NCBI GenBank assembly: GCA_030278955.1
Contig: JAOANR010000003.1
Location: forward strand, 54,408,902 to 54,472,901
Direction of reading: 5' to 3'
Source: Hygrophila difformis
Taxonomy: Eukaryota > Streptophyta > Magnoliopsida > Lamiales > Acanthaceae
DNA: 64,000 nt
Shown: positions 44,613 through 56,815 of the stretch, one piece after another
Layout: each line of letters starts with the position of its first letter
Numbering within the stretch: position 1 is the stretch's first letter
Made by a program: the position numbers and the translations under genes
Notes under the pieces: model-generated
Seen by the model: the letters and a program-made list of their open reading frames with translations, nothing else
The model's database searches: none
Told to the model about the DNA's origin: nothing

Positions 44613-46935
44613 CTCAGCCAACTCCTAATCAGATACAGTTTTCTTCTCTTTATCTTAATTTCAAACCTGAATCTAGCATTGTAGTAATAATAGATGATAT
44701 ATGCCAACGTCATCTAATTATTATTACAGTAATAGAAAATGTGGGTTTTCATCCAATTTCACAGACAGTGAAGTCTGAGGTGACGGCGGCAACTGTCATT
44801 AAAGGCATTTTATTGTCTAAAAATCATTCCATCTGGAATACTTGGGACTCGGACAGCAGATGTTTGCCGCCCGAATAACCCCAATTATTCATGGCATTCT
44901 TTTTAGCCAAATTCTTCCTATCTCTAGCTAATTCATCTTTGTGTATCGAATTCTGTCCAACTCCACCATATATTTTGGGGTAATTTATTTTACTTCTCAT
45001 ATACATGTATGCATGATATTATTATGTAGATATTGTGGTCCTTGATATTTTGGAGATCCTTCTCCTTGGACATAGAAGTCTTGATTTAAGTCAGATGTTG
45101 CACAATAAATTTCCAACAAAAATTCCTTTATAAAATCCGGATCTGAGTAAGGGATAAATTCAACAGTTATGACTAATTCATCTTCTACTGGGGGTTGATT
45201 TTGAGAACTTTAGAAGCAGAGTCAGTGATTAGGTCTCTCCTAGACTGAAAGGATCTGTGTTTTAATTGAGAGTTTAGTACCTGTTTAGGGAATGATTTTC
45301 GAATATCTATTTACTTCTCAAAATTGCTGTGTGTTGGAAATCTTGTATTAAGTATTGCATCGAATCAGTGTCCACTTGGATCCGGATAAGATGTGATAAC
45401 TAATATTAGAGGAACAATATATAGGCCTTGGTTAATTTCTAAGGTAAGGGTGAGTATTCTTTCAACTACTATCTTCTCTCACCAAAGCCTAAAATTGAGT
45501 CTTGAATGAGTACATTCGGAATACACCTTCATAGGTCTGTTCCACTCATGTTTGTATCTCATAACTAACCGAATGTTATAAGCCCTGTGGCTTACTGATA
45601 TTTGGGAAGTTCTAAATCTGCATCTGGTCACCAAGACCAGGGGCTCTTTTATGCTAACGGATTGTGACGATCTTTTAAGACTTCCGAGCGATAGGTTTTT
45701 AAATGCTTTCTTTACTGCTTTCTTTACCGCTTTCTTTAAAATGCTTTCATAGAGGTCACTCGGAAGCAGAGATGTATCTGCCGGTTATAAGGTTTAAGAG
45801 TTATGGATTTGTTCGGGGTTAGATTTGGACTTTGGGTGTGACAAGGGGGATGATAGGAGTACTTGGCATATCAACTAATGATATGTCAGGTGTTACTTGT
45901 CCACCACATATGAATAACACACTCTTGCAAGGCATTGCAAAGGGGAGTTATTAATCTGTGGCATCTTAGAAGTTGAGTTCTTAAGAGCATGTAAATTCTC
46001 ACTGTAAGTACCTGTCTGTTAAAGAGAACATAGTGCAGAAAGCATGAGAGTTAGCTAACTGATGAGTTATCCCAAACAAAGACTTGTGTATAAAAACGGA
46101 AGTTTACTTGAGTTTCATATGAATCTTGTCCAATCTTTATTATTTTCTCCCTGTCCCTTCTGCCACTTTTTAAATCTGCTTTTATAGAGTAATCTTATTC
46201 GCTTTCCTAGTATAAAGTATATCGCTTTCTTAGAATAAATTTAATCGCTTTCTAGATATAATTTATCATGCTTTGTAGAATAATTTTACTGCTTTCATGA
46301 TCTGATTTAAATTATTGTCAAGTAGTTGTTAGAAACCTTTGCAAAACTTGAATCGAGTAACCGAGTGGAAAATCTTAGTAAACGACGTGGGCCCTGCTTC
46401 TATCGCACATCCTCCAGAGAACGATCCGGTCTTACTATAAATTACTGCAACTTTTGACACCGTGCGCTTTCGGGAGCACAGTTTCTTAACACGAGCATTA
46501 AAAACGTGACAGCCTATAATATATCCCTAATCCCAACTCCATCTTCATAAATTGGTTTCACTAAATAAAATTGAAAACCAGGATTATGATTTTTCAGAAA
46601 TACTCATACAGTGGGAGTGTGTTTCAGGGCAAGGATCTTTATGACATAAAACTATGATAAGTTTCATGATGCCAAATGCTGGGGACCTTCAGTGTGACAG
46701 ACTGAAGGTCAAGATTGAACTATCTATCCCGCCTGCACCGTGAAAGTTGTCAAAAGTTTCATGCCGGGGAGAACTACAGCGCCGTTTGAAATCAGAATAC
46801 CCCACATGAGTAATAAAAAGTGAAATATATCCTTAAACCCCTTCCCCACGAATCATAACTCTTTTCCTTTAATAAATTTAATTTGGGATATTTTAGAAAA
46901 GCTCGTGTTAGTGAAGCTAAGGTTCAAAAGTTTCA

Positions 46936-46953
46936 TGGCGCCGTTGCCGGGGA
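46936..46953 (+). promoter_or_regulatory. Primer-binding site, complementary to tRNA-Asp 3' end
   Basis: TGGCGCCGTTGCCGGGGA is the complement of the 3' terminal 18 nt of plant tRNA-Asp including CCA (tRNA sequence from memory). It lies immediately after the LTR end TTTCA and defines it. A degenerate look-alike (TTTCATGCCGGGGAGAAC) lies upstream at 46760. Confidence 0.88.
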
Positions 46954-47081
46954 GGATGCAGCGTCGTTTACTGAGAGAACTACATTCCTGATTTACTCAT
47001 AGATAGTCTTTGTATATATTTTTGAATCATTACTAACCTGGGGGTTGTGCTGGTGTTGTCAAGTCTTGATACAAACTGCTT

Positions 47082-48772
47082 ATGCAAAGGAGAAAGGCCA
47101 CATTGCCTGAGCTACCGTTCGATCTAGAAATAGAAAGGACCGCTTGCCAACTAAGGGCGCAAGCCAGACGAAGGAAAGAGCAGGAAGCCCGGACTCGTAC
47201 CTCACCCGAAACCACAAGCAGTGACATATCCGATATGGCAGAAAACCAGGACATTCCCCCGATCTTACCAATAGACCAACCACCCAATAATCCTGGTAAT
47301 GGAGTTGATGGGGGTATGGTAGAACACCCGAATCGTGCGAACGAGCAGGAAGATCTACCTAACCCAAATCAGCAACAATATCAGCAGTTCCACCAACAAC
47401 CACCACCCCCTAACCAATATAACCAACAAAATCAAAATATGCCAAACCAGCAATACCAGAACCAAGCCTTCAATTAGGATCAATTCCAAAACAACCCTCA
47501 TGATCCCGAAAATATTTTTCAGCAGAATCCCAACTATCACCAGCAGTACCAAAACCAAGCCGAGCAAGGAAATCAACAGCAGCAAGCAGCAGCTGATTTT
47601 ATGCAGCCCATCGTGGAGCCCTATTTGGATAGGCCTGGGAGAGCACAATTTACTGCACGCAATTTTGAGCTCAAACCGGCACTCATCAACTTGGTGCAGA
47701 ACAATCAATTTTGCGGTGCAAATCATGAGGATCCCCATGATCATCTCCAAACCTTCCTGGAGCTCTGTGACACCATCAAAAATCAGGGAGTATCACCTGA
47801 TGCCATAAGACTAATGTTGTTTCCCTTCTCTTTATTTAGTGGTGCCAGGGATTGGTATAAATCATTGCCCATAAATCAGAGGAGCACCTGGGCAGATTTG
47901 GTGAGGAGTTTTCTATTGAAGTATTTCCCTGAATCTAAGATAGACGAGGGACGAGAGAAAATTGGAGAGTTCAAGATGAAGCCGGACGAGTCATTGTATG
48001 ACGCAAAGGAAAGATTCGCCAGCCTTTTGAGGCGATGCCCCCATACGGATACCAGCCGTGGGAGCAACTGAGAAAATTCTATGGAGGACTCATCCATCCA
48101 TGGAGAATGATGTTGGACGCTGCAGGCTGAAGACATTTACTCCATTTGCCCATGGATCAAGCTTGGGAAAAGATTGAAACAATGTCTGTCAACAGATCTG
48201 TGTTGAACAGCAATGACAAAAAGGCGGACCCTCCTAGAAAAGTTTTTGCTGTAAGTGAAGGAAAAACAGATTTCGAGAAATTGCAGGAACAGGTAGCTGC
48301 GATACAGCTAGGACAGGAGAAAGGAAAGGGAGCATGTACTTCTCAGGCAGGAACCTCATCTGGCCAAATACAAGCACAACAATCGGAAGCAATTTGTGGG
48401 CTATGTCAGGGACCACATCCAACTGACACATGCCAACAACTAGCTACCCAAAGCTGCAATTATGCAGGGAACTACCAGAACCGCCACCCCAACCTCTCCT
48501 ATTCCAACAACAATGCACTCAATGCGCATTTGGTGACACAGCCGAACCAGCCTAACCAGTTTGCAAACCAGAACCTTCAGCAAAACTTCAGACCTCAGAA
48601 TCAAGGATTCGTCCAGTAGAGAGTTCAGAACTTCCAGAACCAGAACCAGAACTTTCAACCCCATATCCAACAGAGGCCCAACCAAAACCAAGGCCAAAAT
48701 TTCCAAAACTTCCAATCCCAACCTGATCATAATCAGCAATACAACCAAAAGCCACCATCTCGCCTGGAGAAT
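47082..48772 (+). pseudogene. gag: Athila-type gag, interrupted
   Basis: Starts MQRRKATLPELPFDLEIERT, then an Asn/Gln-rich linker, then the Retrotrans_gag core (DDWYKSLP-like block reading ARDWYKSLPINQRSTWADL, followed by FLLKYFPESKIDEGREKI). A knuckle-like CGLCQGPHPTDTC (C-x2-C-x3-H-x4-C) lies near 48396. Breaks: TAG at 47475-47477, a frameshift between about 48060 and 48145, and TAG at 48617-48619. Gag would form the virus-like particle. The frame after 48146 runs straight on into the protease region, so a single gag-pol reading frame is likely in the ancestor. Confidence 0.85.
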
Positions 48773-50281
48773 TTGATGACTGAGTTTATTTCCAATCAAA
48801 AGGAAATAAACCAGCAGTTGCAGTCATCAATAAAAAATGTGGAGACGCAGGTCACCCAGTTTGCTAAGGAATTGCAGAACAGAGGGAAAGGAACACTGCC
48901 GAGCAGCACTGAAGCCAACCCGCAATGCAAGTCAATCACATTGCGGGGAGGCAAGACTCTAAAAGGAAATGTGGGATCTGCAAAGAAGAAAGCCATGAAA
49001 GTAAAGGTTTCATTGGAGGTGGAAAAGGAAAAGGAAAAGATTGAAGGAGATGAAAGTGTTGAACTGGTAAAGGATAAATCAGATACAGCTAACTCGCAGG
49101 CTGAAGCTGCAAATGAAGCTGAAGAGGGTATGGGTGAAGGTACAACTTCCTTCTCTTTACCACCAAAAATAGATAATAATAAGTACATGCCAAGGGTGCC
49201 GTACCCTGCACGTCTTAAAAATAAGGAACATGACCTTAAATTCAAGAAATTTCTAGAACGGTTAAAGTCTGTAGAGATAACCATTCCTCTCGTGGAGATG
49301 ATTTCAGAAATGCCCACCTATGCTAAGTTCTTGAAAGAATTGATTTCAGGAAAAAGGCAGGTAGAGCAGGAGGAGGTGATCATACTCAACAGCACATGCA
49401 GTGCCATAGTTCAAAGGAAGCTACCCGAAAAGAAAGAGGACCCTGGGTGTTGCACGCTTCCAGTACAGATTGGGAAGGCCAAAGTGAGCATGAGGCTATG
49501 TGATCTAGGATCCAGCATCAACATGATGCCTCTAGCCATGGCAATTCGCCTAAGGCTCGAAGAGATTGAACCGGTCAAGATGAAACTGCAACTGGCAGAC
49601 AGATCAATCACCAAGCCCGTAGGAATCCTCAAGGATGTGGTGGTCAAAACCGGCCAAGTTCTTTTTCCGGTAGACTTCATCATCCTTGACATTGAAGAGG
49701 ACTCTGAAATGCCACTTATCCTGGGACGCCCGTTCTTGGCCACAGGCGGTGCACTGATTGACGCCACATCGGGAAGAGTCACATTGAGGGTGGACAATCG
49801 GGAAATCTCCTTTGACATGGAAGAGCTGCAGAAATTCCCCAATGAGGGATCTTGTTCCATGTTTGATGTAATAGAAAGTAGGTGTGAGGATGAGAGCATA
49901 GACTCTGTGACTGTGATGACGGACAAAATTTTAAAACAGGTACTGACGCCTGAAGGTGCCGAACAAGAAAGAAGCTGCAACGCTGTCCACTTCGAAGACC
50001 CTATCACTGGGGATCTTGAAGAGTTTGACGGTGTTGAATTCACTCAGGAGGAGGAAGAGAGCACCACGGAAGAGGAAGTGGACCCTGTACTGACAAAGGG
50101 TCCCGAAGGTAAATCTGGTCTCTCACCCCCAACCAATTCTCGCAAATTACTACCTTCCGTTGAATGTCCGCCAGAGCTTGAACTTAAAATACTGCCGGAT
50201 CATCTCAAGTACGTCTTTCTCGCTGAAAATAAAAGATTACCGGTAATTATGTCAGCCAAGCTGACACAAGAACAAGAATAA
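48773..50281 (+). pseudogene. Protease region of pol
   Basis: Open from the gag frame to TAA at 50279-50281. A spacer of charged residues (about 48960-49140) precedes a conserved block PRVPYPARLK. The retropepsin domain (about 49450-49850) has the active-site triad in the Athila form LCDLGSSIN, then the flap-like region and ILGRPFLATGGALIDATSG. The enzyme would mature the polyprotein. The stretch itself is uninterrupted, but it is severed from gag and RT by stops on both sides. Confidence 0.85.
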
Positions 50282-52120
50282 GCTCTGGTAGACATTCTAA
50301 AGAAATATGTACATGCAATTGGATGGACCATTTCTGATATAAAAGGAATAAGCCCCTCTGTTTGCATGCACAGAATTTTAATGGAAGAGGAGTACAAGCC
50401 CTCAAGGCAACCACAGAGGCGTCTGAACCCCCATATGCAAGAAGTGGTAAGGAAAGAAGTTATCAAGCTCTTAGATGCTGGTATCATCTATCCTATATCT
50501 GACAGCAAATGGGTTAGCCCAGTGTAGGTAGTACCCAAACGTGGGGGGATGTGCATAACGACTAATGAGCAAGGAGAAGAAGTGGCGACACGTCCAGTAA
50601 CCGGTTGGAGAGTCTGCATCGACTACCGTAAGCTTAACACCGCTACGCGAAAGGATCATTTTCCCTTGCCGTTCATTGATCAGATGCTGGAGAGGTTGGC
50701 CGGGAGGGAGTACTATTGCTTTTTGGATGGGTACTCTGGTTACAATCAGATTGTAATAGCTAGTGAAGATCATGATAAGACCACTTTCACGTGCCCATAC
50801 GGAACTTTTGCGTACAGGCGCATGCCTTTTGGACTTTGCAATGCGCCTGCCACTTTTCAGCGGTGCATGATGTCTATTTTCTCAGAATTTATCGAAAAAT
50901 GCATTGAAGTTTTCATGGATGACTTCTCTGTGTATGGAGATACTTTTGATGAATGTTTGACAAATCTTGCGAAAATTTTGAAAAGATGCGAGGACACTAA
51001 CCTAGTTTTGAACTGGGAAAAGTGCCATTTTATGGTCACCGAAGGAATAGTGTTGGGTCACCGCATCTCGCGCGCAGACATCGAAGTCGACAGGGCCAAG
51101 GTCTCAGTCATATCCAACCTTCCATTGCCAAACTCAATAAAAGCAGTTAGGAGTTTCTTAGGGCATGCCGGTTTTTACCGGAGATTCATTAAAAATTTTT
51201 CTAAAATTGCCAAGCCGCTCACTAATTTGCTTTGTAAAGAAAATGCTTTTGTAATAAGTGAAGCGTGTGTTCAAGCTTTTGATACGCTCAAAAAGATGTT
51301 GATTTCTGCTCCAATAGTGCAACCACCCGATTGGTCAATGCCTTTCGAGGTCATGTGCGATGCAAGTGATCTCGCCGTGGGTGCAGTTCTTGGGCAACAT
51401 AAAGAAGGAAGGCATTGCGTAATTCATTACGCCATCCATGCCCTGACTGAAGCCCAAGTCAATTACACCACCACGGAGAAAGAAATGTATGCTGTGGTTT
51501 TCGCGTTTGATAAATTCAGGCAATACCTCATTGGTACGAAAACCATAGTATATACCGATCACTCTGCACTGAGATACTTGTTTAGCAAACAAGACGCCAA
51601 ACCTCGATTAATCAGGTGGGTACTTTTGTTGCAAGAATTTGACATCATAATAAAAGATAGAAAAGGCAAAGACAATGGTGCTGCTGACCATTTGTCTCGG
51701 ATAGATAATAATAAAAATGAGATAGCCGTAAATGAAAGTTTTCCGGATGAGCAACTGTTTGCCTTGCATCTTCATGATCAAGCTTGCCCATGGTTTTCCG
51801 ACATTGCTAATTTTCTAGCATGTGGAATAACTCCACCATTTCAGAGTAAAAAGCATAAAGCAAGGTTCAACCGAGAGGTAGTTAACTACTTCTGGGAAGA
51901 TCCTTATCTCTTTAAGCATTGTGCAGATTCAATTATTAGACGTTGTGTAACTGAGCACGAGGCTTATCAAATCGCTAAAAAATATCATGAATCGGAATAT
52001 GGAGGTCACCATGGCCCCACTCGAACAACTCACAAGGTACTCGAGTGTGGTTTCTATTGGCCACCATTTACGAGGATTGCAAGGCGTTTGTTAAAGCTTG
52101 CGACAGATGCCAAAGACTAG
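50282..52120 (+). pseudogene. Reverse transcriptase and RNase H region
   Basis: Same frame as the protease. RT begins with the LVDILKKYVHAIGW block; TAG at 50525-50527 falls within the first conserved RT motif (WVSPV stop VVPKRGG). Downstream RT motifs are intact: [31 protein letters not shown], and the catalytic FMDDFSVYG. RNase H carries the expected acidic residues ([26 protein letters not shown]). The integrase zinc finger begins ([10 protein letters not shown]), then the frame is lost near 52060-52117 and closes at 52120. The Met at 50549 is not a real start. Confidence 0.88.
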
Positions 52121-53073
52121 GAAATATCTCCAAGAGGGATGAAATGCCGCAAAAAGGAATTCTCATCCTTGAGATTTTCGATGTATGGGGTATTGACTTC
52201 ATGGGACCATTTTCGACGTCTGATGGGAATCACTACATCTTGGTAGCTGTCGATTACGTGTCCAAGTGGGTCGAGGCGGTTGCGTTGCCAACCAACGATG
52301 GTCACCAAGTCATCAAATTTTTGAAAAACAACATTTTCAATAGATTTGGTGTACCTAGGGTAATCATATCTAATGGAGGAACCCATTTTGTCAACAAAGT
52401 TTTTGCAAACCTCATGAGCAAAAATGGGATTCTCCACAAGATCGGCACGCCTTATCATCCCCAAACTAGTGGCCAAGTCGAGGTATCTAACCACGAAATC
52501 AAACACATACTCGAAGCCACTGTGGGGATAACCCGCAAAGACTGGTCACGTAGACTCAATGATGCTCTATGGGCATACCGCACTGCATTCAAGACTCCCA
52601 TTGGGATGTCCCCATACAGGCTTATCTTTGGAAAAGCCTGTCATTTGCCCGTAGAACTAGAGCACAAGGCTTACTGGGCCGTAAAAACGCTTAATTTTGA
52701 CCCACGAGTGGCTCAGAGTAAACGCAAGTTGGACCTCAATGAAATTGAGGAAATACGTGCGCAAGCTTATGAAAGCTCGAGGATTTACAAAGAGCGGACC
52801 CAGAAGTTACACGATTGTCGCATAAAGTCTAAGCACTTCTATGTTGGCCAAAATGTTTTGTTATTTAATTCTAGGTTAAAGCTATTCCCCGGAAAGCTTA
52901 AATCCAGATGGGAAGGGCCATACGAAGTGGTGCACGTGTTTGAAAGTGGAGCTGTCAGGATTCGAACTGAAAAAGGAGAGCTGATGGTAAATGGACACAG
53001 GTTGAAGGAGTATCTAGGGCAGTTCGACCCCGGAAAGGAAGTTCAAATGACATCAGAACCGGCATATACTTAA
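52045..53073 (+). pseudogene. Integrase region
   Basis: Continues in the +1 shifted frame: CDRCQ completes the HHCC zinc finger, then the integrase core with first Asp in [14 protein letters not shown], the second catalytic position reading Asn (IISNGGTHF, family has Asp), and the Glu in [11 protein letters not shown]. The C-terminal part ([20 protein letters not shown], then [13 protein letters not shown]) is the usual Athila/Tat GPY/F-type tail. Stop at 53071-53073. The Asp-to-Asn change alone should abolish strand transfer. Confidence 0.88.
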
Positions 53074-53179
53074 TAAAAATCTATATCTATACACTTTTAT
53101 AATTATTTATTATGTATCTATTTATCTCGAATGATGAAGTATCCAAAAATCAACTAAACATTTAGAGTACTAAGACTCT

Positions 53180-53193
53180 AAATGTGAGGATGT
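53180..53193 (+). promoter_or_regulatory. Internal copy 1 of the polypurine-like tract
   Basis: AAATGTGAGGATGT followed by TGAT, identical to the tract preceding the 3' LTR, placed about 105 bp after the integrase stop. Confidence 0.75.
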
Positions 53194-53544
53194 TGATATT
53201 TGGAGAAAATCTAATAATTTTTCTTGTGTTTGCCTTGCAGGAATTCATGGAACCAACAAAAAGAAGGATAAAGCTTCGAAAACCAGGTTCCCGGTTGGAT
53301 TAATACCAAATTTAATGGAAAGTAATTTCGGAGTTTAGAGAAATTTAAAATCCGGAATAACTCCATAAAATGAGGGTGTTAATCCAACCTAATTTATGCA
53401 AGCAATTTATCATAGAGTAATTTTTCTGTTTTAATGTGTGCTTTCAGTGTGTAATTTTTAAGGAAGTCCATAAATTCAGAAAATTTGAAATTTGAAAAAT
53501 TTCAGAATTTCTCTAAGTGTTGAATGCGATCTATTTTTGTACCT

Positions 53545-54165
53545 CAAACCAATTCGGTCTACATCGAATTGATTGAGACAGATCACATTGGAGGTATGAC
53601 TTGGAAATTTTCTTTTAGTCAATTCGATCTCCAAGCAAATTCGGGTTAGACCGAATTGGCCTAAGAGACCGAATTGGCTTCCCCAAGACACATCCTCCAT
53701 CCTTGTGAAATTTTGGCCAAGTAGTAATTCGATCTATAGCAATTCGGTTTAGACCGAATTGATTTTGAATAGATCGAATTGATCTACAAAAGGCATGTGT
53801 GATGCCTTAGTTTTATTTATGCAAGTGAGAAATTCGATCTGTAAGGCAATTCGGTCTAGGCCGAATTGCCCATATAGATCGAATTGCCTCACAAAAGCAT
53901 CCTCCATAATTTTTCTAAGTAACCAGATTCGGTCATCTGGCTGTAATTCGGTCTCTGAATCAATTCGGTCTAAGACCGAATTGACTTCAAAAAGATCACA
54001 TTGCAGCAGAGTGTGTTTGCTTCCCTTTCCAATTCGGTCTCTATGCCAATTCGGTCTAGACCGAATTGGGCTAAGAGACCGAATCTCTCACAAACACCTG
54101 AGACCACATCAATTCGGTCTAGACCGAATTGATGGTTCCGTCTCCAATAGACCGAATCACCCAAT
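53545..54165. repeat. Internal array of AATTCGGTCTA/TAGACCGAATT palindromes
   Basis: Same motif family as in the LTRs, about twenty half-sites, e.g. CAATTCGGTCTAGACCGAATTG at 54046 and 54110. It lies directly upstream of the promoter-like segment of the third coding region. Confidence 0.9.
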
Positions 54166-54175
54166 CTTCTACCCC

Positions 54176-54328
54176 TTTATATCCCTTATTCCCCCTCTCT
54201 TCCCTCACTTTCACTCTCCAACACTTCGATATTTCCCCGAAACCCCTCTCGCGAACTCCGTCTTCCTCGTGAAACCAGGGCTCGAGTCGAAGCTTTTACT
54301 TGATCAACTCCGTCCAAAACGTTTGAAA
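54176..54328 (+). promoter_or_regulatory. Probable internal promoter and 5' UTR for the third coding region
   Basis: TTTATAT at 54176-54182 is followed by a pyrimidine-rich, then CT/CG-containing leader typical of plant 5' UTRs, ending at an ATG (54329) in good context (GAAAATGGC). Inferred from sequence arrangement only. Confidence 0.5.
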
Positions 54329-54366
54329 ATGGCTTCTTCGTCATCTAATCCTACTGGGAGTGTCGG
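54329..54366 (+). CDS. Short first exon of the third coding region
   Basis: Encodes MASSSSNPTGSV plus two bases, ending at a strong GGGTGAGT donor. The intron runs 54367-55825 and closes at TCTCTTCTCAG. The join restores the frame of the long ORF starting at 55826 exactly (phase 2 to phase 2). The intron contains T-rich sequence and the second polypurine-like copy. The element family is known for splicing in the Ogre/Tat branch, but this site is my inference. Confidence 0.55.
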
Positions 54367-55745
54367 GTGAGTTTCCTGTTTTCGATTTCGCACCCTGTTT
54401 CGCGATTCAAAATGTTGTTTCTTCCATGTTTTTGCGAAACCGGTAATGGGGAAGGAAATGAAGCATGTTTTCGAGTGGGAGATGGTCGGAATGTGGCCGG
54501 AGTGGTTTGGGTGTGATTGGGAAGAGGGTAGAACGCAATAGGCAGAACCTAGGGTTTTTATGCTTTTGATCGTAACTGCCATTGTTGTGATTCTTGAGTT
54601 TCTGTGGTGTTGGGGATATTTTATTTCGAAAATGGGAGTTGCAAAACCCTAAAAAATCTTGTTTTTGTTCATTATGTGGTTTTGTGGTTCTGTTTTTGTT
54701 GTTAGTATAATTATTTTGTTAACTGTGTTTGTTGTTTAAAATCTGTGAAAATGGAAAACACAGTGGTTTGTTCTCCTTTACAACCACTGTGTTATTTTAC
54801 TAGGTGATTTGATAATCTTGGTTGGATATGCATGTTAATGGTACTGCCATACTTATGTTTTTAGAGCATGAGTTTTTGGCCAAATTTTTGCATGATCATG
54901 GTGTGAATGGATTGTCTATGTCTTATTTTCATTTATGCATGTATTGTATACTGTGTATTTTGCCAATAAATGCCTTTGTCGGGTACTTGTTAACCACAAA
55001 GTGCAAACTCAACTCGGAAGTTGCTATCTGAACTCGAAAATTGATGTTTGCACATACGGGAAACATGGTATTATAGACGAAACCATGCCAAAATTTTTCC
55101 AACAATTTTGGCATGGCATTTATGTCTAAAAAGACAAAAAAGTGGTATAATATTTCTTTCTTTTAAAAGTGTTTTGACCTGTGCTTATTTTATTTTGGGC
55201 TAAATGGGAAGTATTCAAATGGAACATCTTGTTTCATTCTTTAACACCTATTTCCCGAAACAAATCCAAATGGGGGACCACTCACACTCCCAATTTTATT
55301 AAATAAACAAGTCAACACTTCTCATAAAATCCAAAAATGCTCTTTTTGTGCTTGTGCATGTTTGTTTTATTTTTATTGTCCATGATCCATTACTACATAT
55401 TAGTGATTGCATAATTTGTCATGTACATCTGTTCATCATCATTAATCATCTTGCTACCTATTTCACATGATTTAAATCACTTTTTAAGTGATAAAAATCC
55501 AAAATCTCTTTCGTAGGCTTGATAGCCTATGAAATTTTACTTTTTGGTCCTTTGACCACTCCAAAACCATTTTAGACTATTTATAGTCTAAGAAAAAAAT
55601 TGTTGTAGGGACCTCAAATCCTTACGTTCTCTCTCTATCTTTATTCTGTTGCATAAGGGTTGGATGTAAAAATTCAACTTTATGTCTTTTTATCTAATAA
55701 ATTCAAGTAAGAAAACCAATTAACTCACATTTAGAGCTTAGCTCA

Positions 55746-55759
55746 AAATGTGAGGATGT
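55746..55759 (+). promoter_or_regulatory. Internal copy 2 of the polypurine-like tract
   Basis: AAATGTGAGGATGT followed by TGAT, identical to the copies at 53180 and 61781. It lies 66 bp upstream of the proposed splice acceptor. Confidence 0.75.
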
Positions 55760-55825
55760 TGATTTTCCAACTTGAATATGTTTATCAAAAATTTTGCTAA
55801 AAACAGTTCCAACTTCTCTTCTCAG

Positions 55826-56815
55826 GGACAAATATGTGATAACTTCCATAATGAGCCTTCCAACAACCACTCCAGACCGTGCCTTTTTGGAAATCGAAAG
55901 ACTGAAAAGGCAGATCGAGGAAAACAGAAGGGCCATCAGGGATGAATTTCATCTGAACATGGACCACCAGATCGAATGGAGATTTGAAATGAAAGATGAC
56001 TGGTGGAGAGATATTCCAGAAGATGAGAGAAACATTAAAGCTACAGGCCTCGAAAGAGACCTCTGCCAGCACATGTGGAACTTCTGGAATAACGAATTCC
56101 ACCAGGCAAGATATGACTTGAGGTTCGACGATCCGAGAGTTCACTACGAGAGAATGGTTTGGAGGATGATTCAGCACAAGGCCAGGTGGAATCGAATGCT
56201 TGAGCAGCACCTCGGGGACAAGAAAATAGCAGCCTTCGAGCCAATTCCCATTCAACCAGGCATCACAAAAGAAGTCAGAAGTCTTTTCGCCAAACAAACT
56301 CCTCCAGTACACAAAGTGGCGATGTCTGGAATGGTCTACATGCCAGACGCTTTCCCATTCACGTACAAGAAAGAACTATTTGATAATGGGACCGTTTGCG
56401 GACCGGAAGAGCAATTGTGGCTCACAAATCACGCCAAGGTACGCCATATTGAGATGGCATATGGGAGTCCCTCCAACCCGTGCTGGATTATGGAGCAACC
56501 CACCACACTCCGATGTTGGACACAATAATACAAAAGACAAAGGCAATACGGCAGCTGTGGGGGGAATACATGAAGGCATGGGGGAGTTGGGAAAAGGACA
56601 TCAGACAATCTGTGCTAAATCCAGGGGTGGTGATACCCCCGGGAAATGAGGAAATCATTCCAAGGTTTCTGCCAACGAGAATCCCGGTGGTTGAGCCCAA
56701 AGAGGCCACAATGGTTGGAATGCCCAATTTTGCTTTAATGAAAGCCGAGTGCACAACAATGTACCGAACCAGAAATTGGGACAGGATGGGAGGAAGAAAA
56801 AGCAGATACCACTGA
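55826..56815 (+). pseudogene. Third coding region, N-terminal part
   Basis: Frame opens DKYVITSIMSLPTTTPDRAF and contains Trp-rich helical sequence (DDWWRDIPEDERN, QHMWNFWNNEFHQ, MVWRMIQHKARWNRMLEQHL). A frameshift near 56480 moves the reading to another frame (TIIQKTKAIRQLWGEYMKAW to about 56790), and a second shift follows near 56790. No named domain recognised. It is the start of the extra 3' protein expected in Athila-type elements. Confidence 0.65.

Larger units (their letters stand above)
41961..46935 (+). repeat. 5' LTR of the Athila-like element, about 5 kb
   Basis: It begins TGATAATGGCC and ends TTTCA directly before the PBS. The first 2.2 kb match the 3' LTR at 61795-64000. It contains a TATA box at 42786 and an array of AATTCGGTCT palindromes. 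The last 2.7 kb cannot be compared with the 3' copy within the window. It holds no gene; small ORFs are repeated in the 3' LTR and are not coding. Confidence 0.85.

Noticed and set aside
46757..46800. Alternative primer-binding site
   Set aside because: TTTCATGCCGGGGAGAAC is only a degenerate look-alike; the exact 18-nt tRNA-Asp complement is at 46936.
53795..54370. Plus-strand ORF of 191 codons before the third coding region
   Set aside because: Its body is translated palindrome repeat (IRSRPNCP words). Only the last 13 codons, from the ATG at 54329, look genuine.
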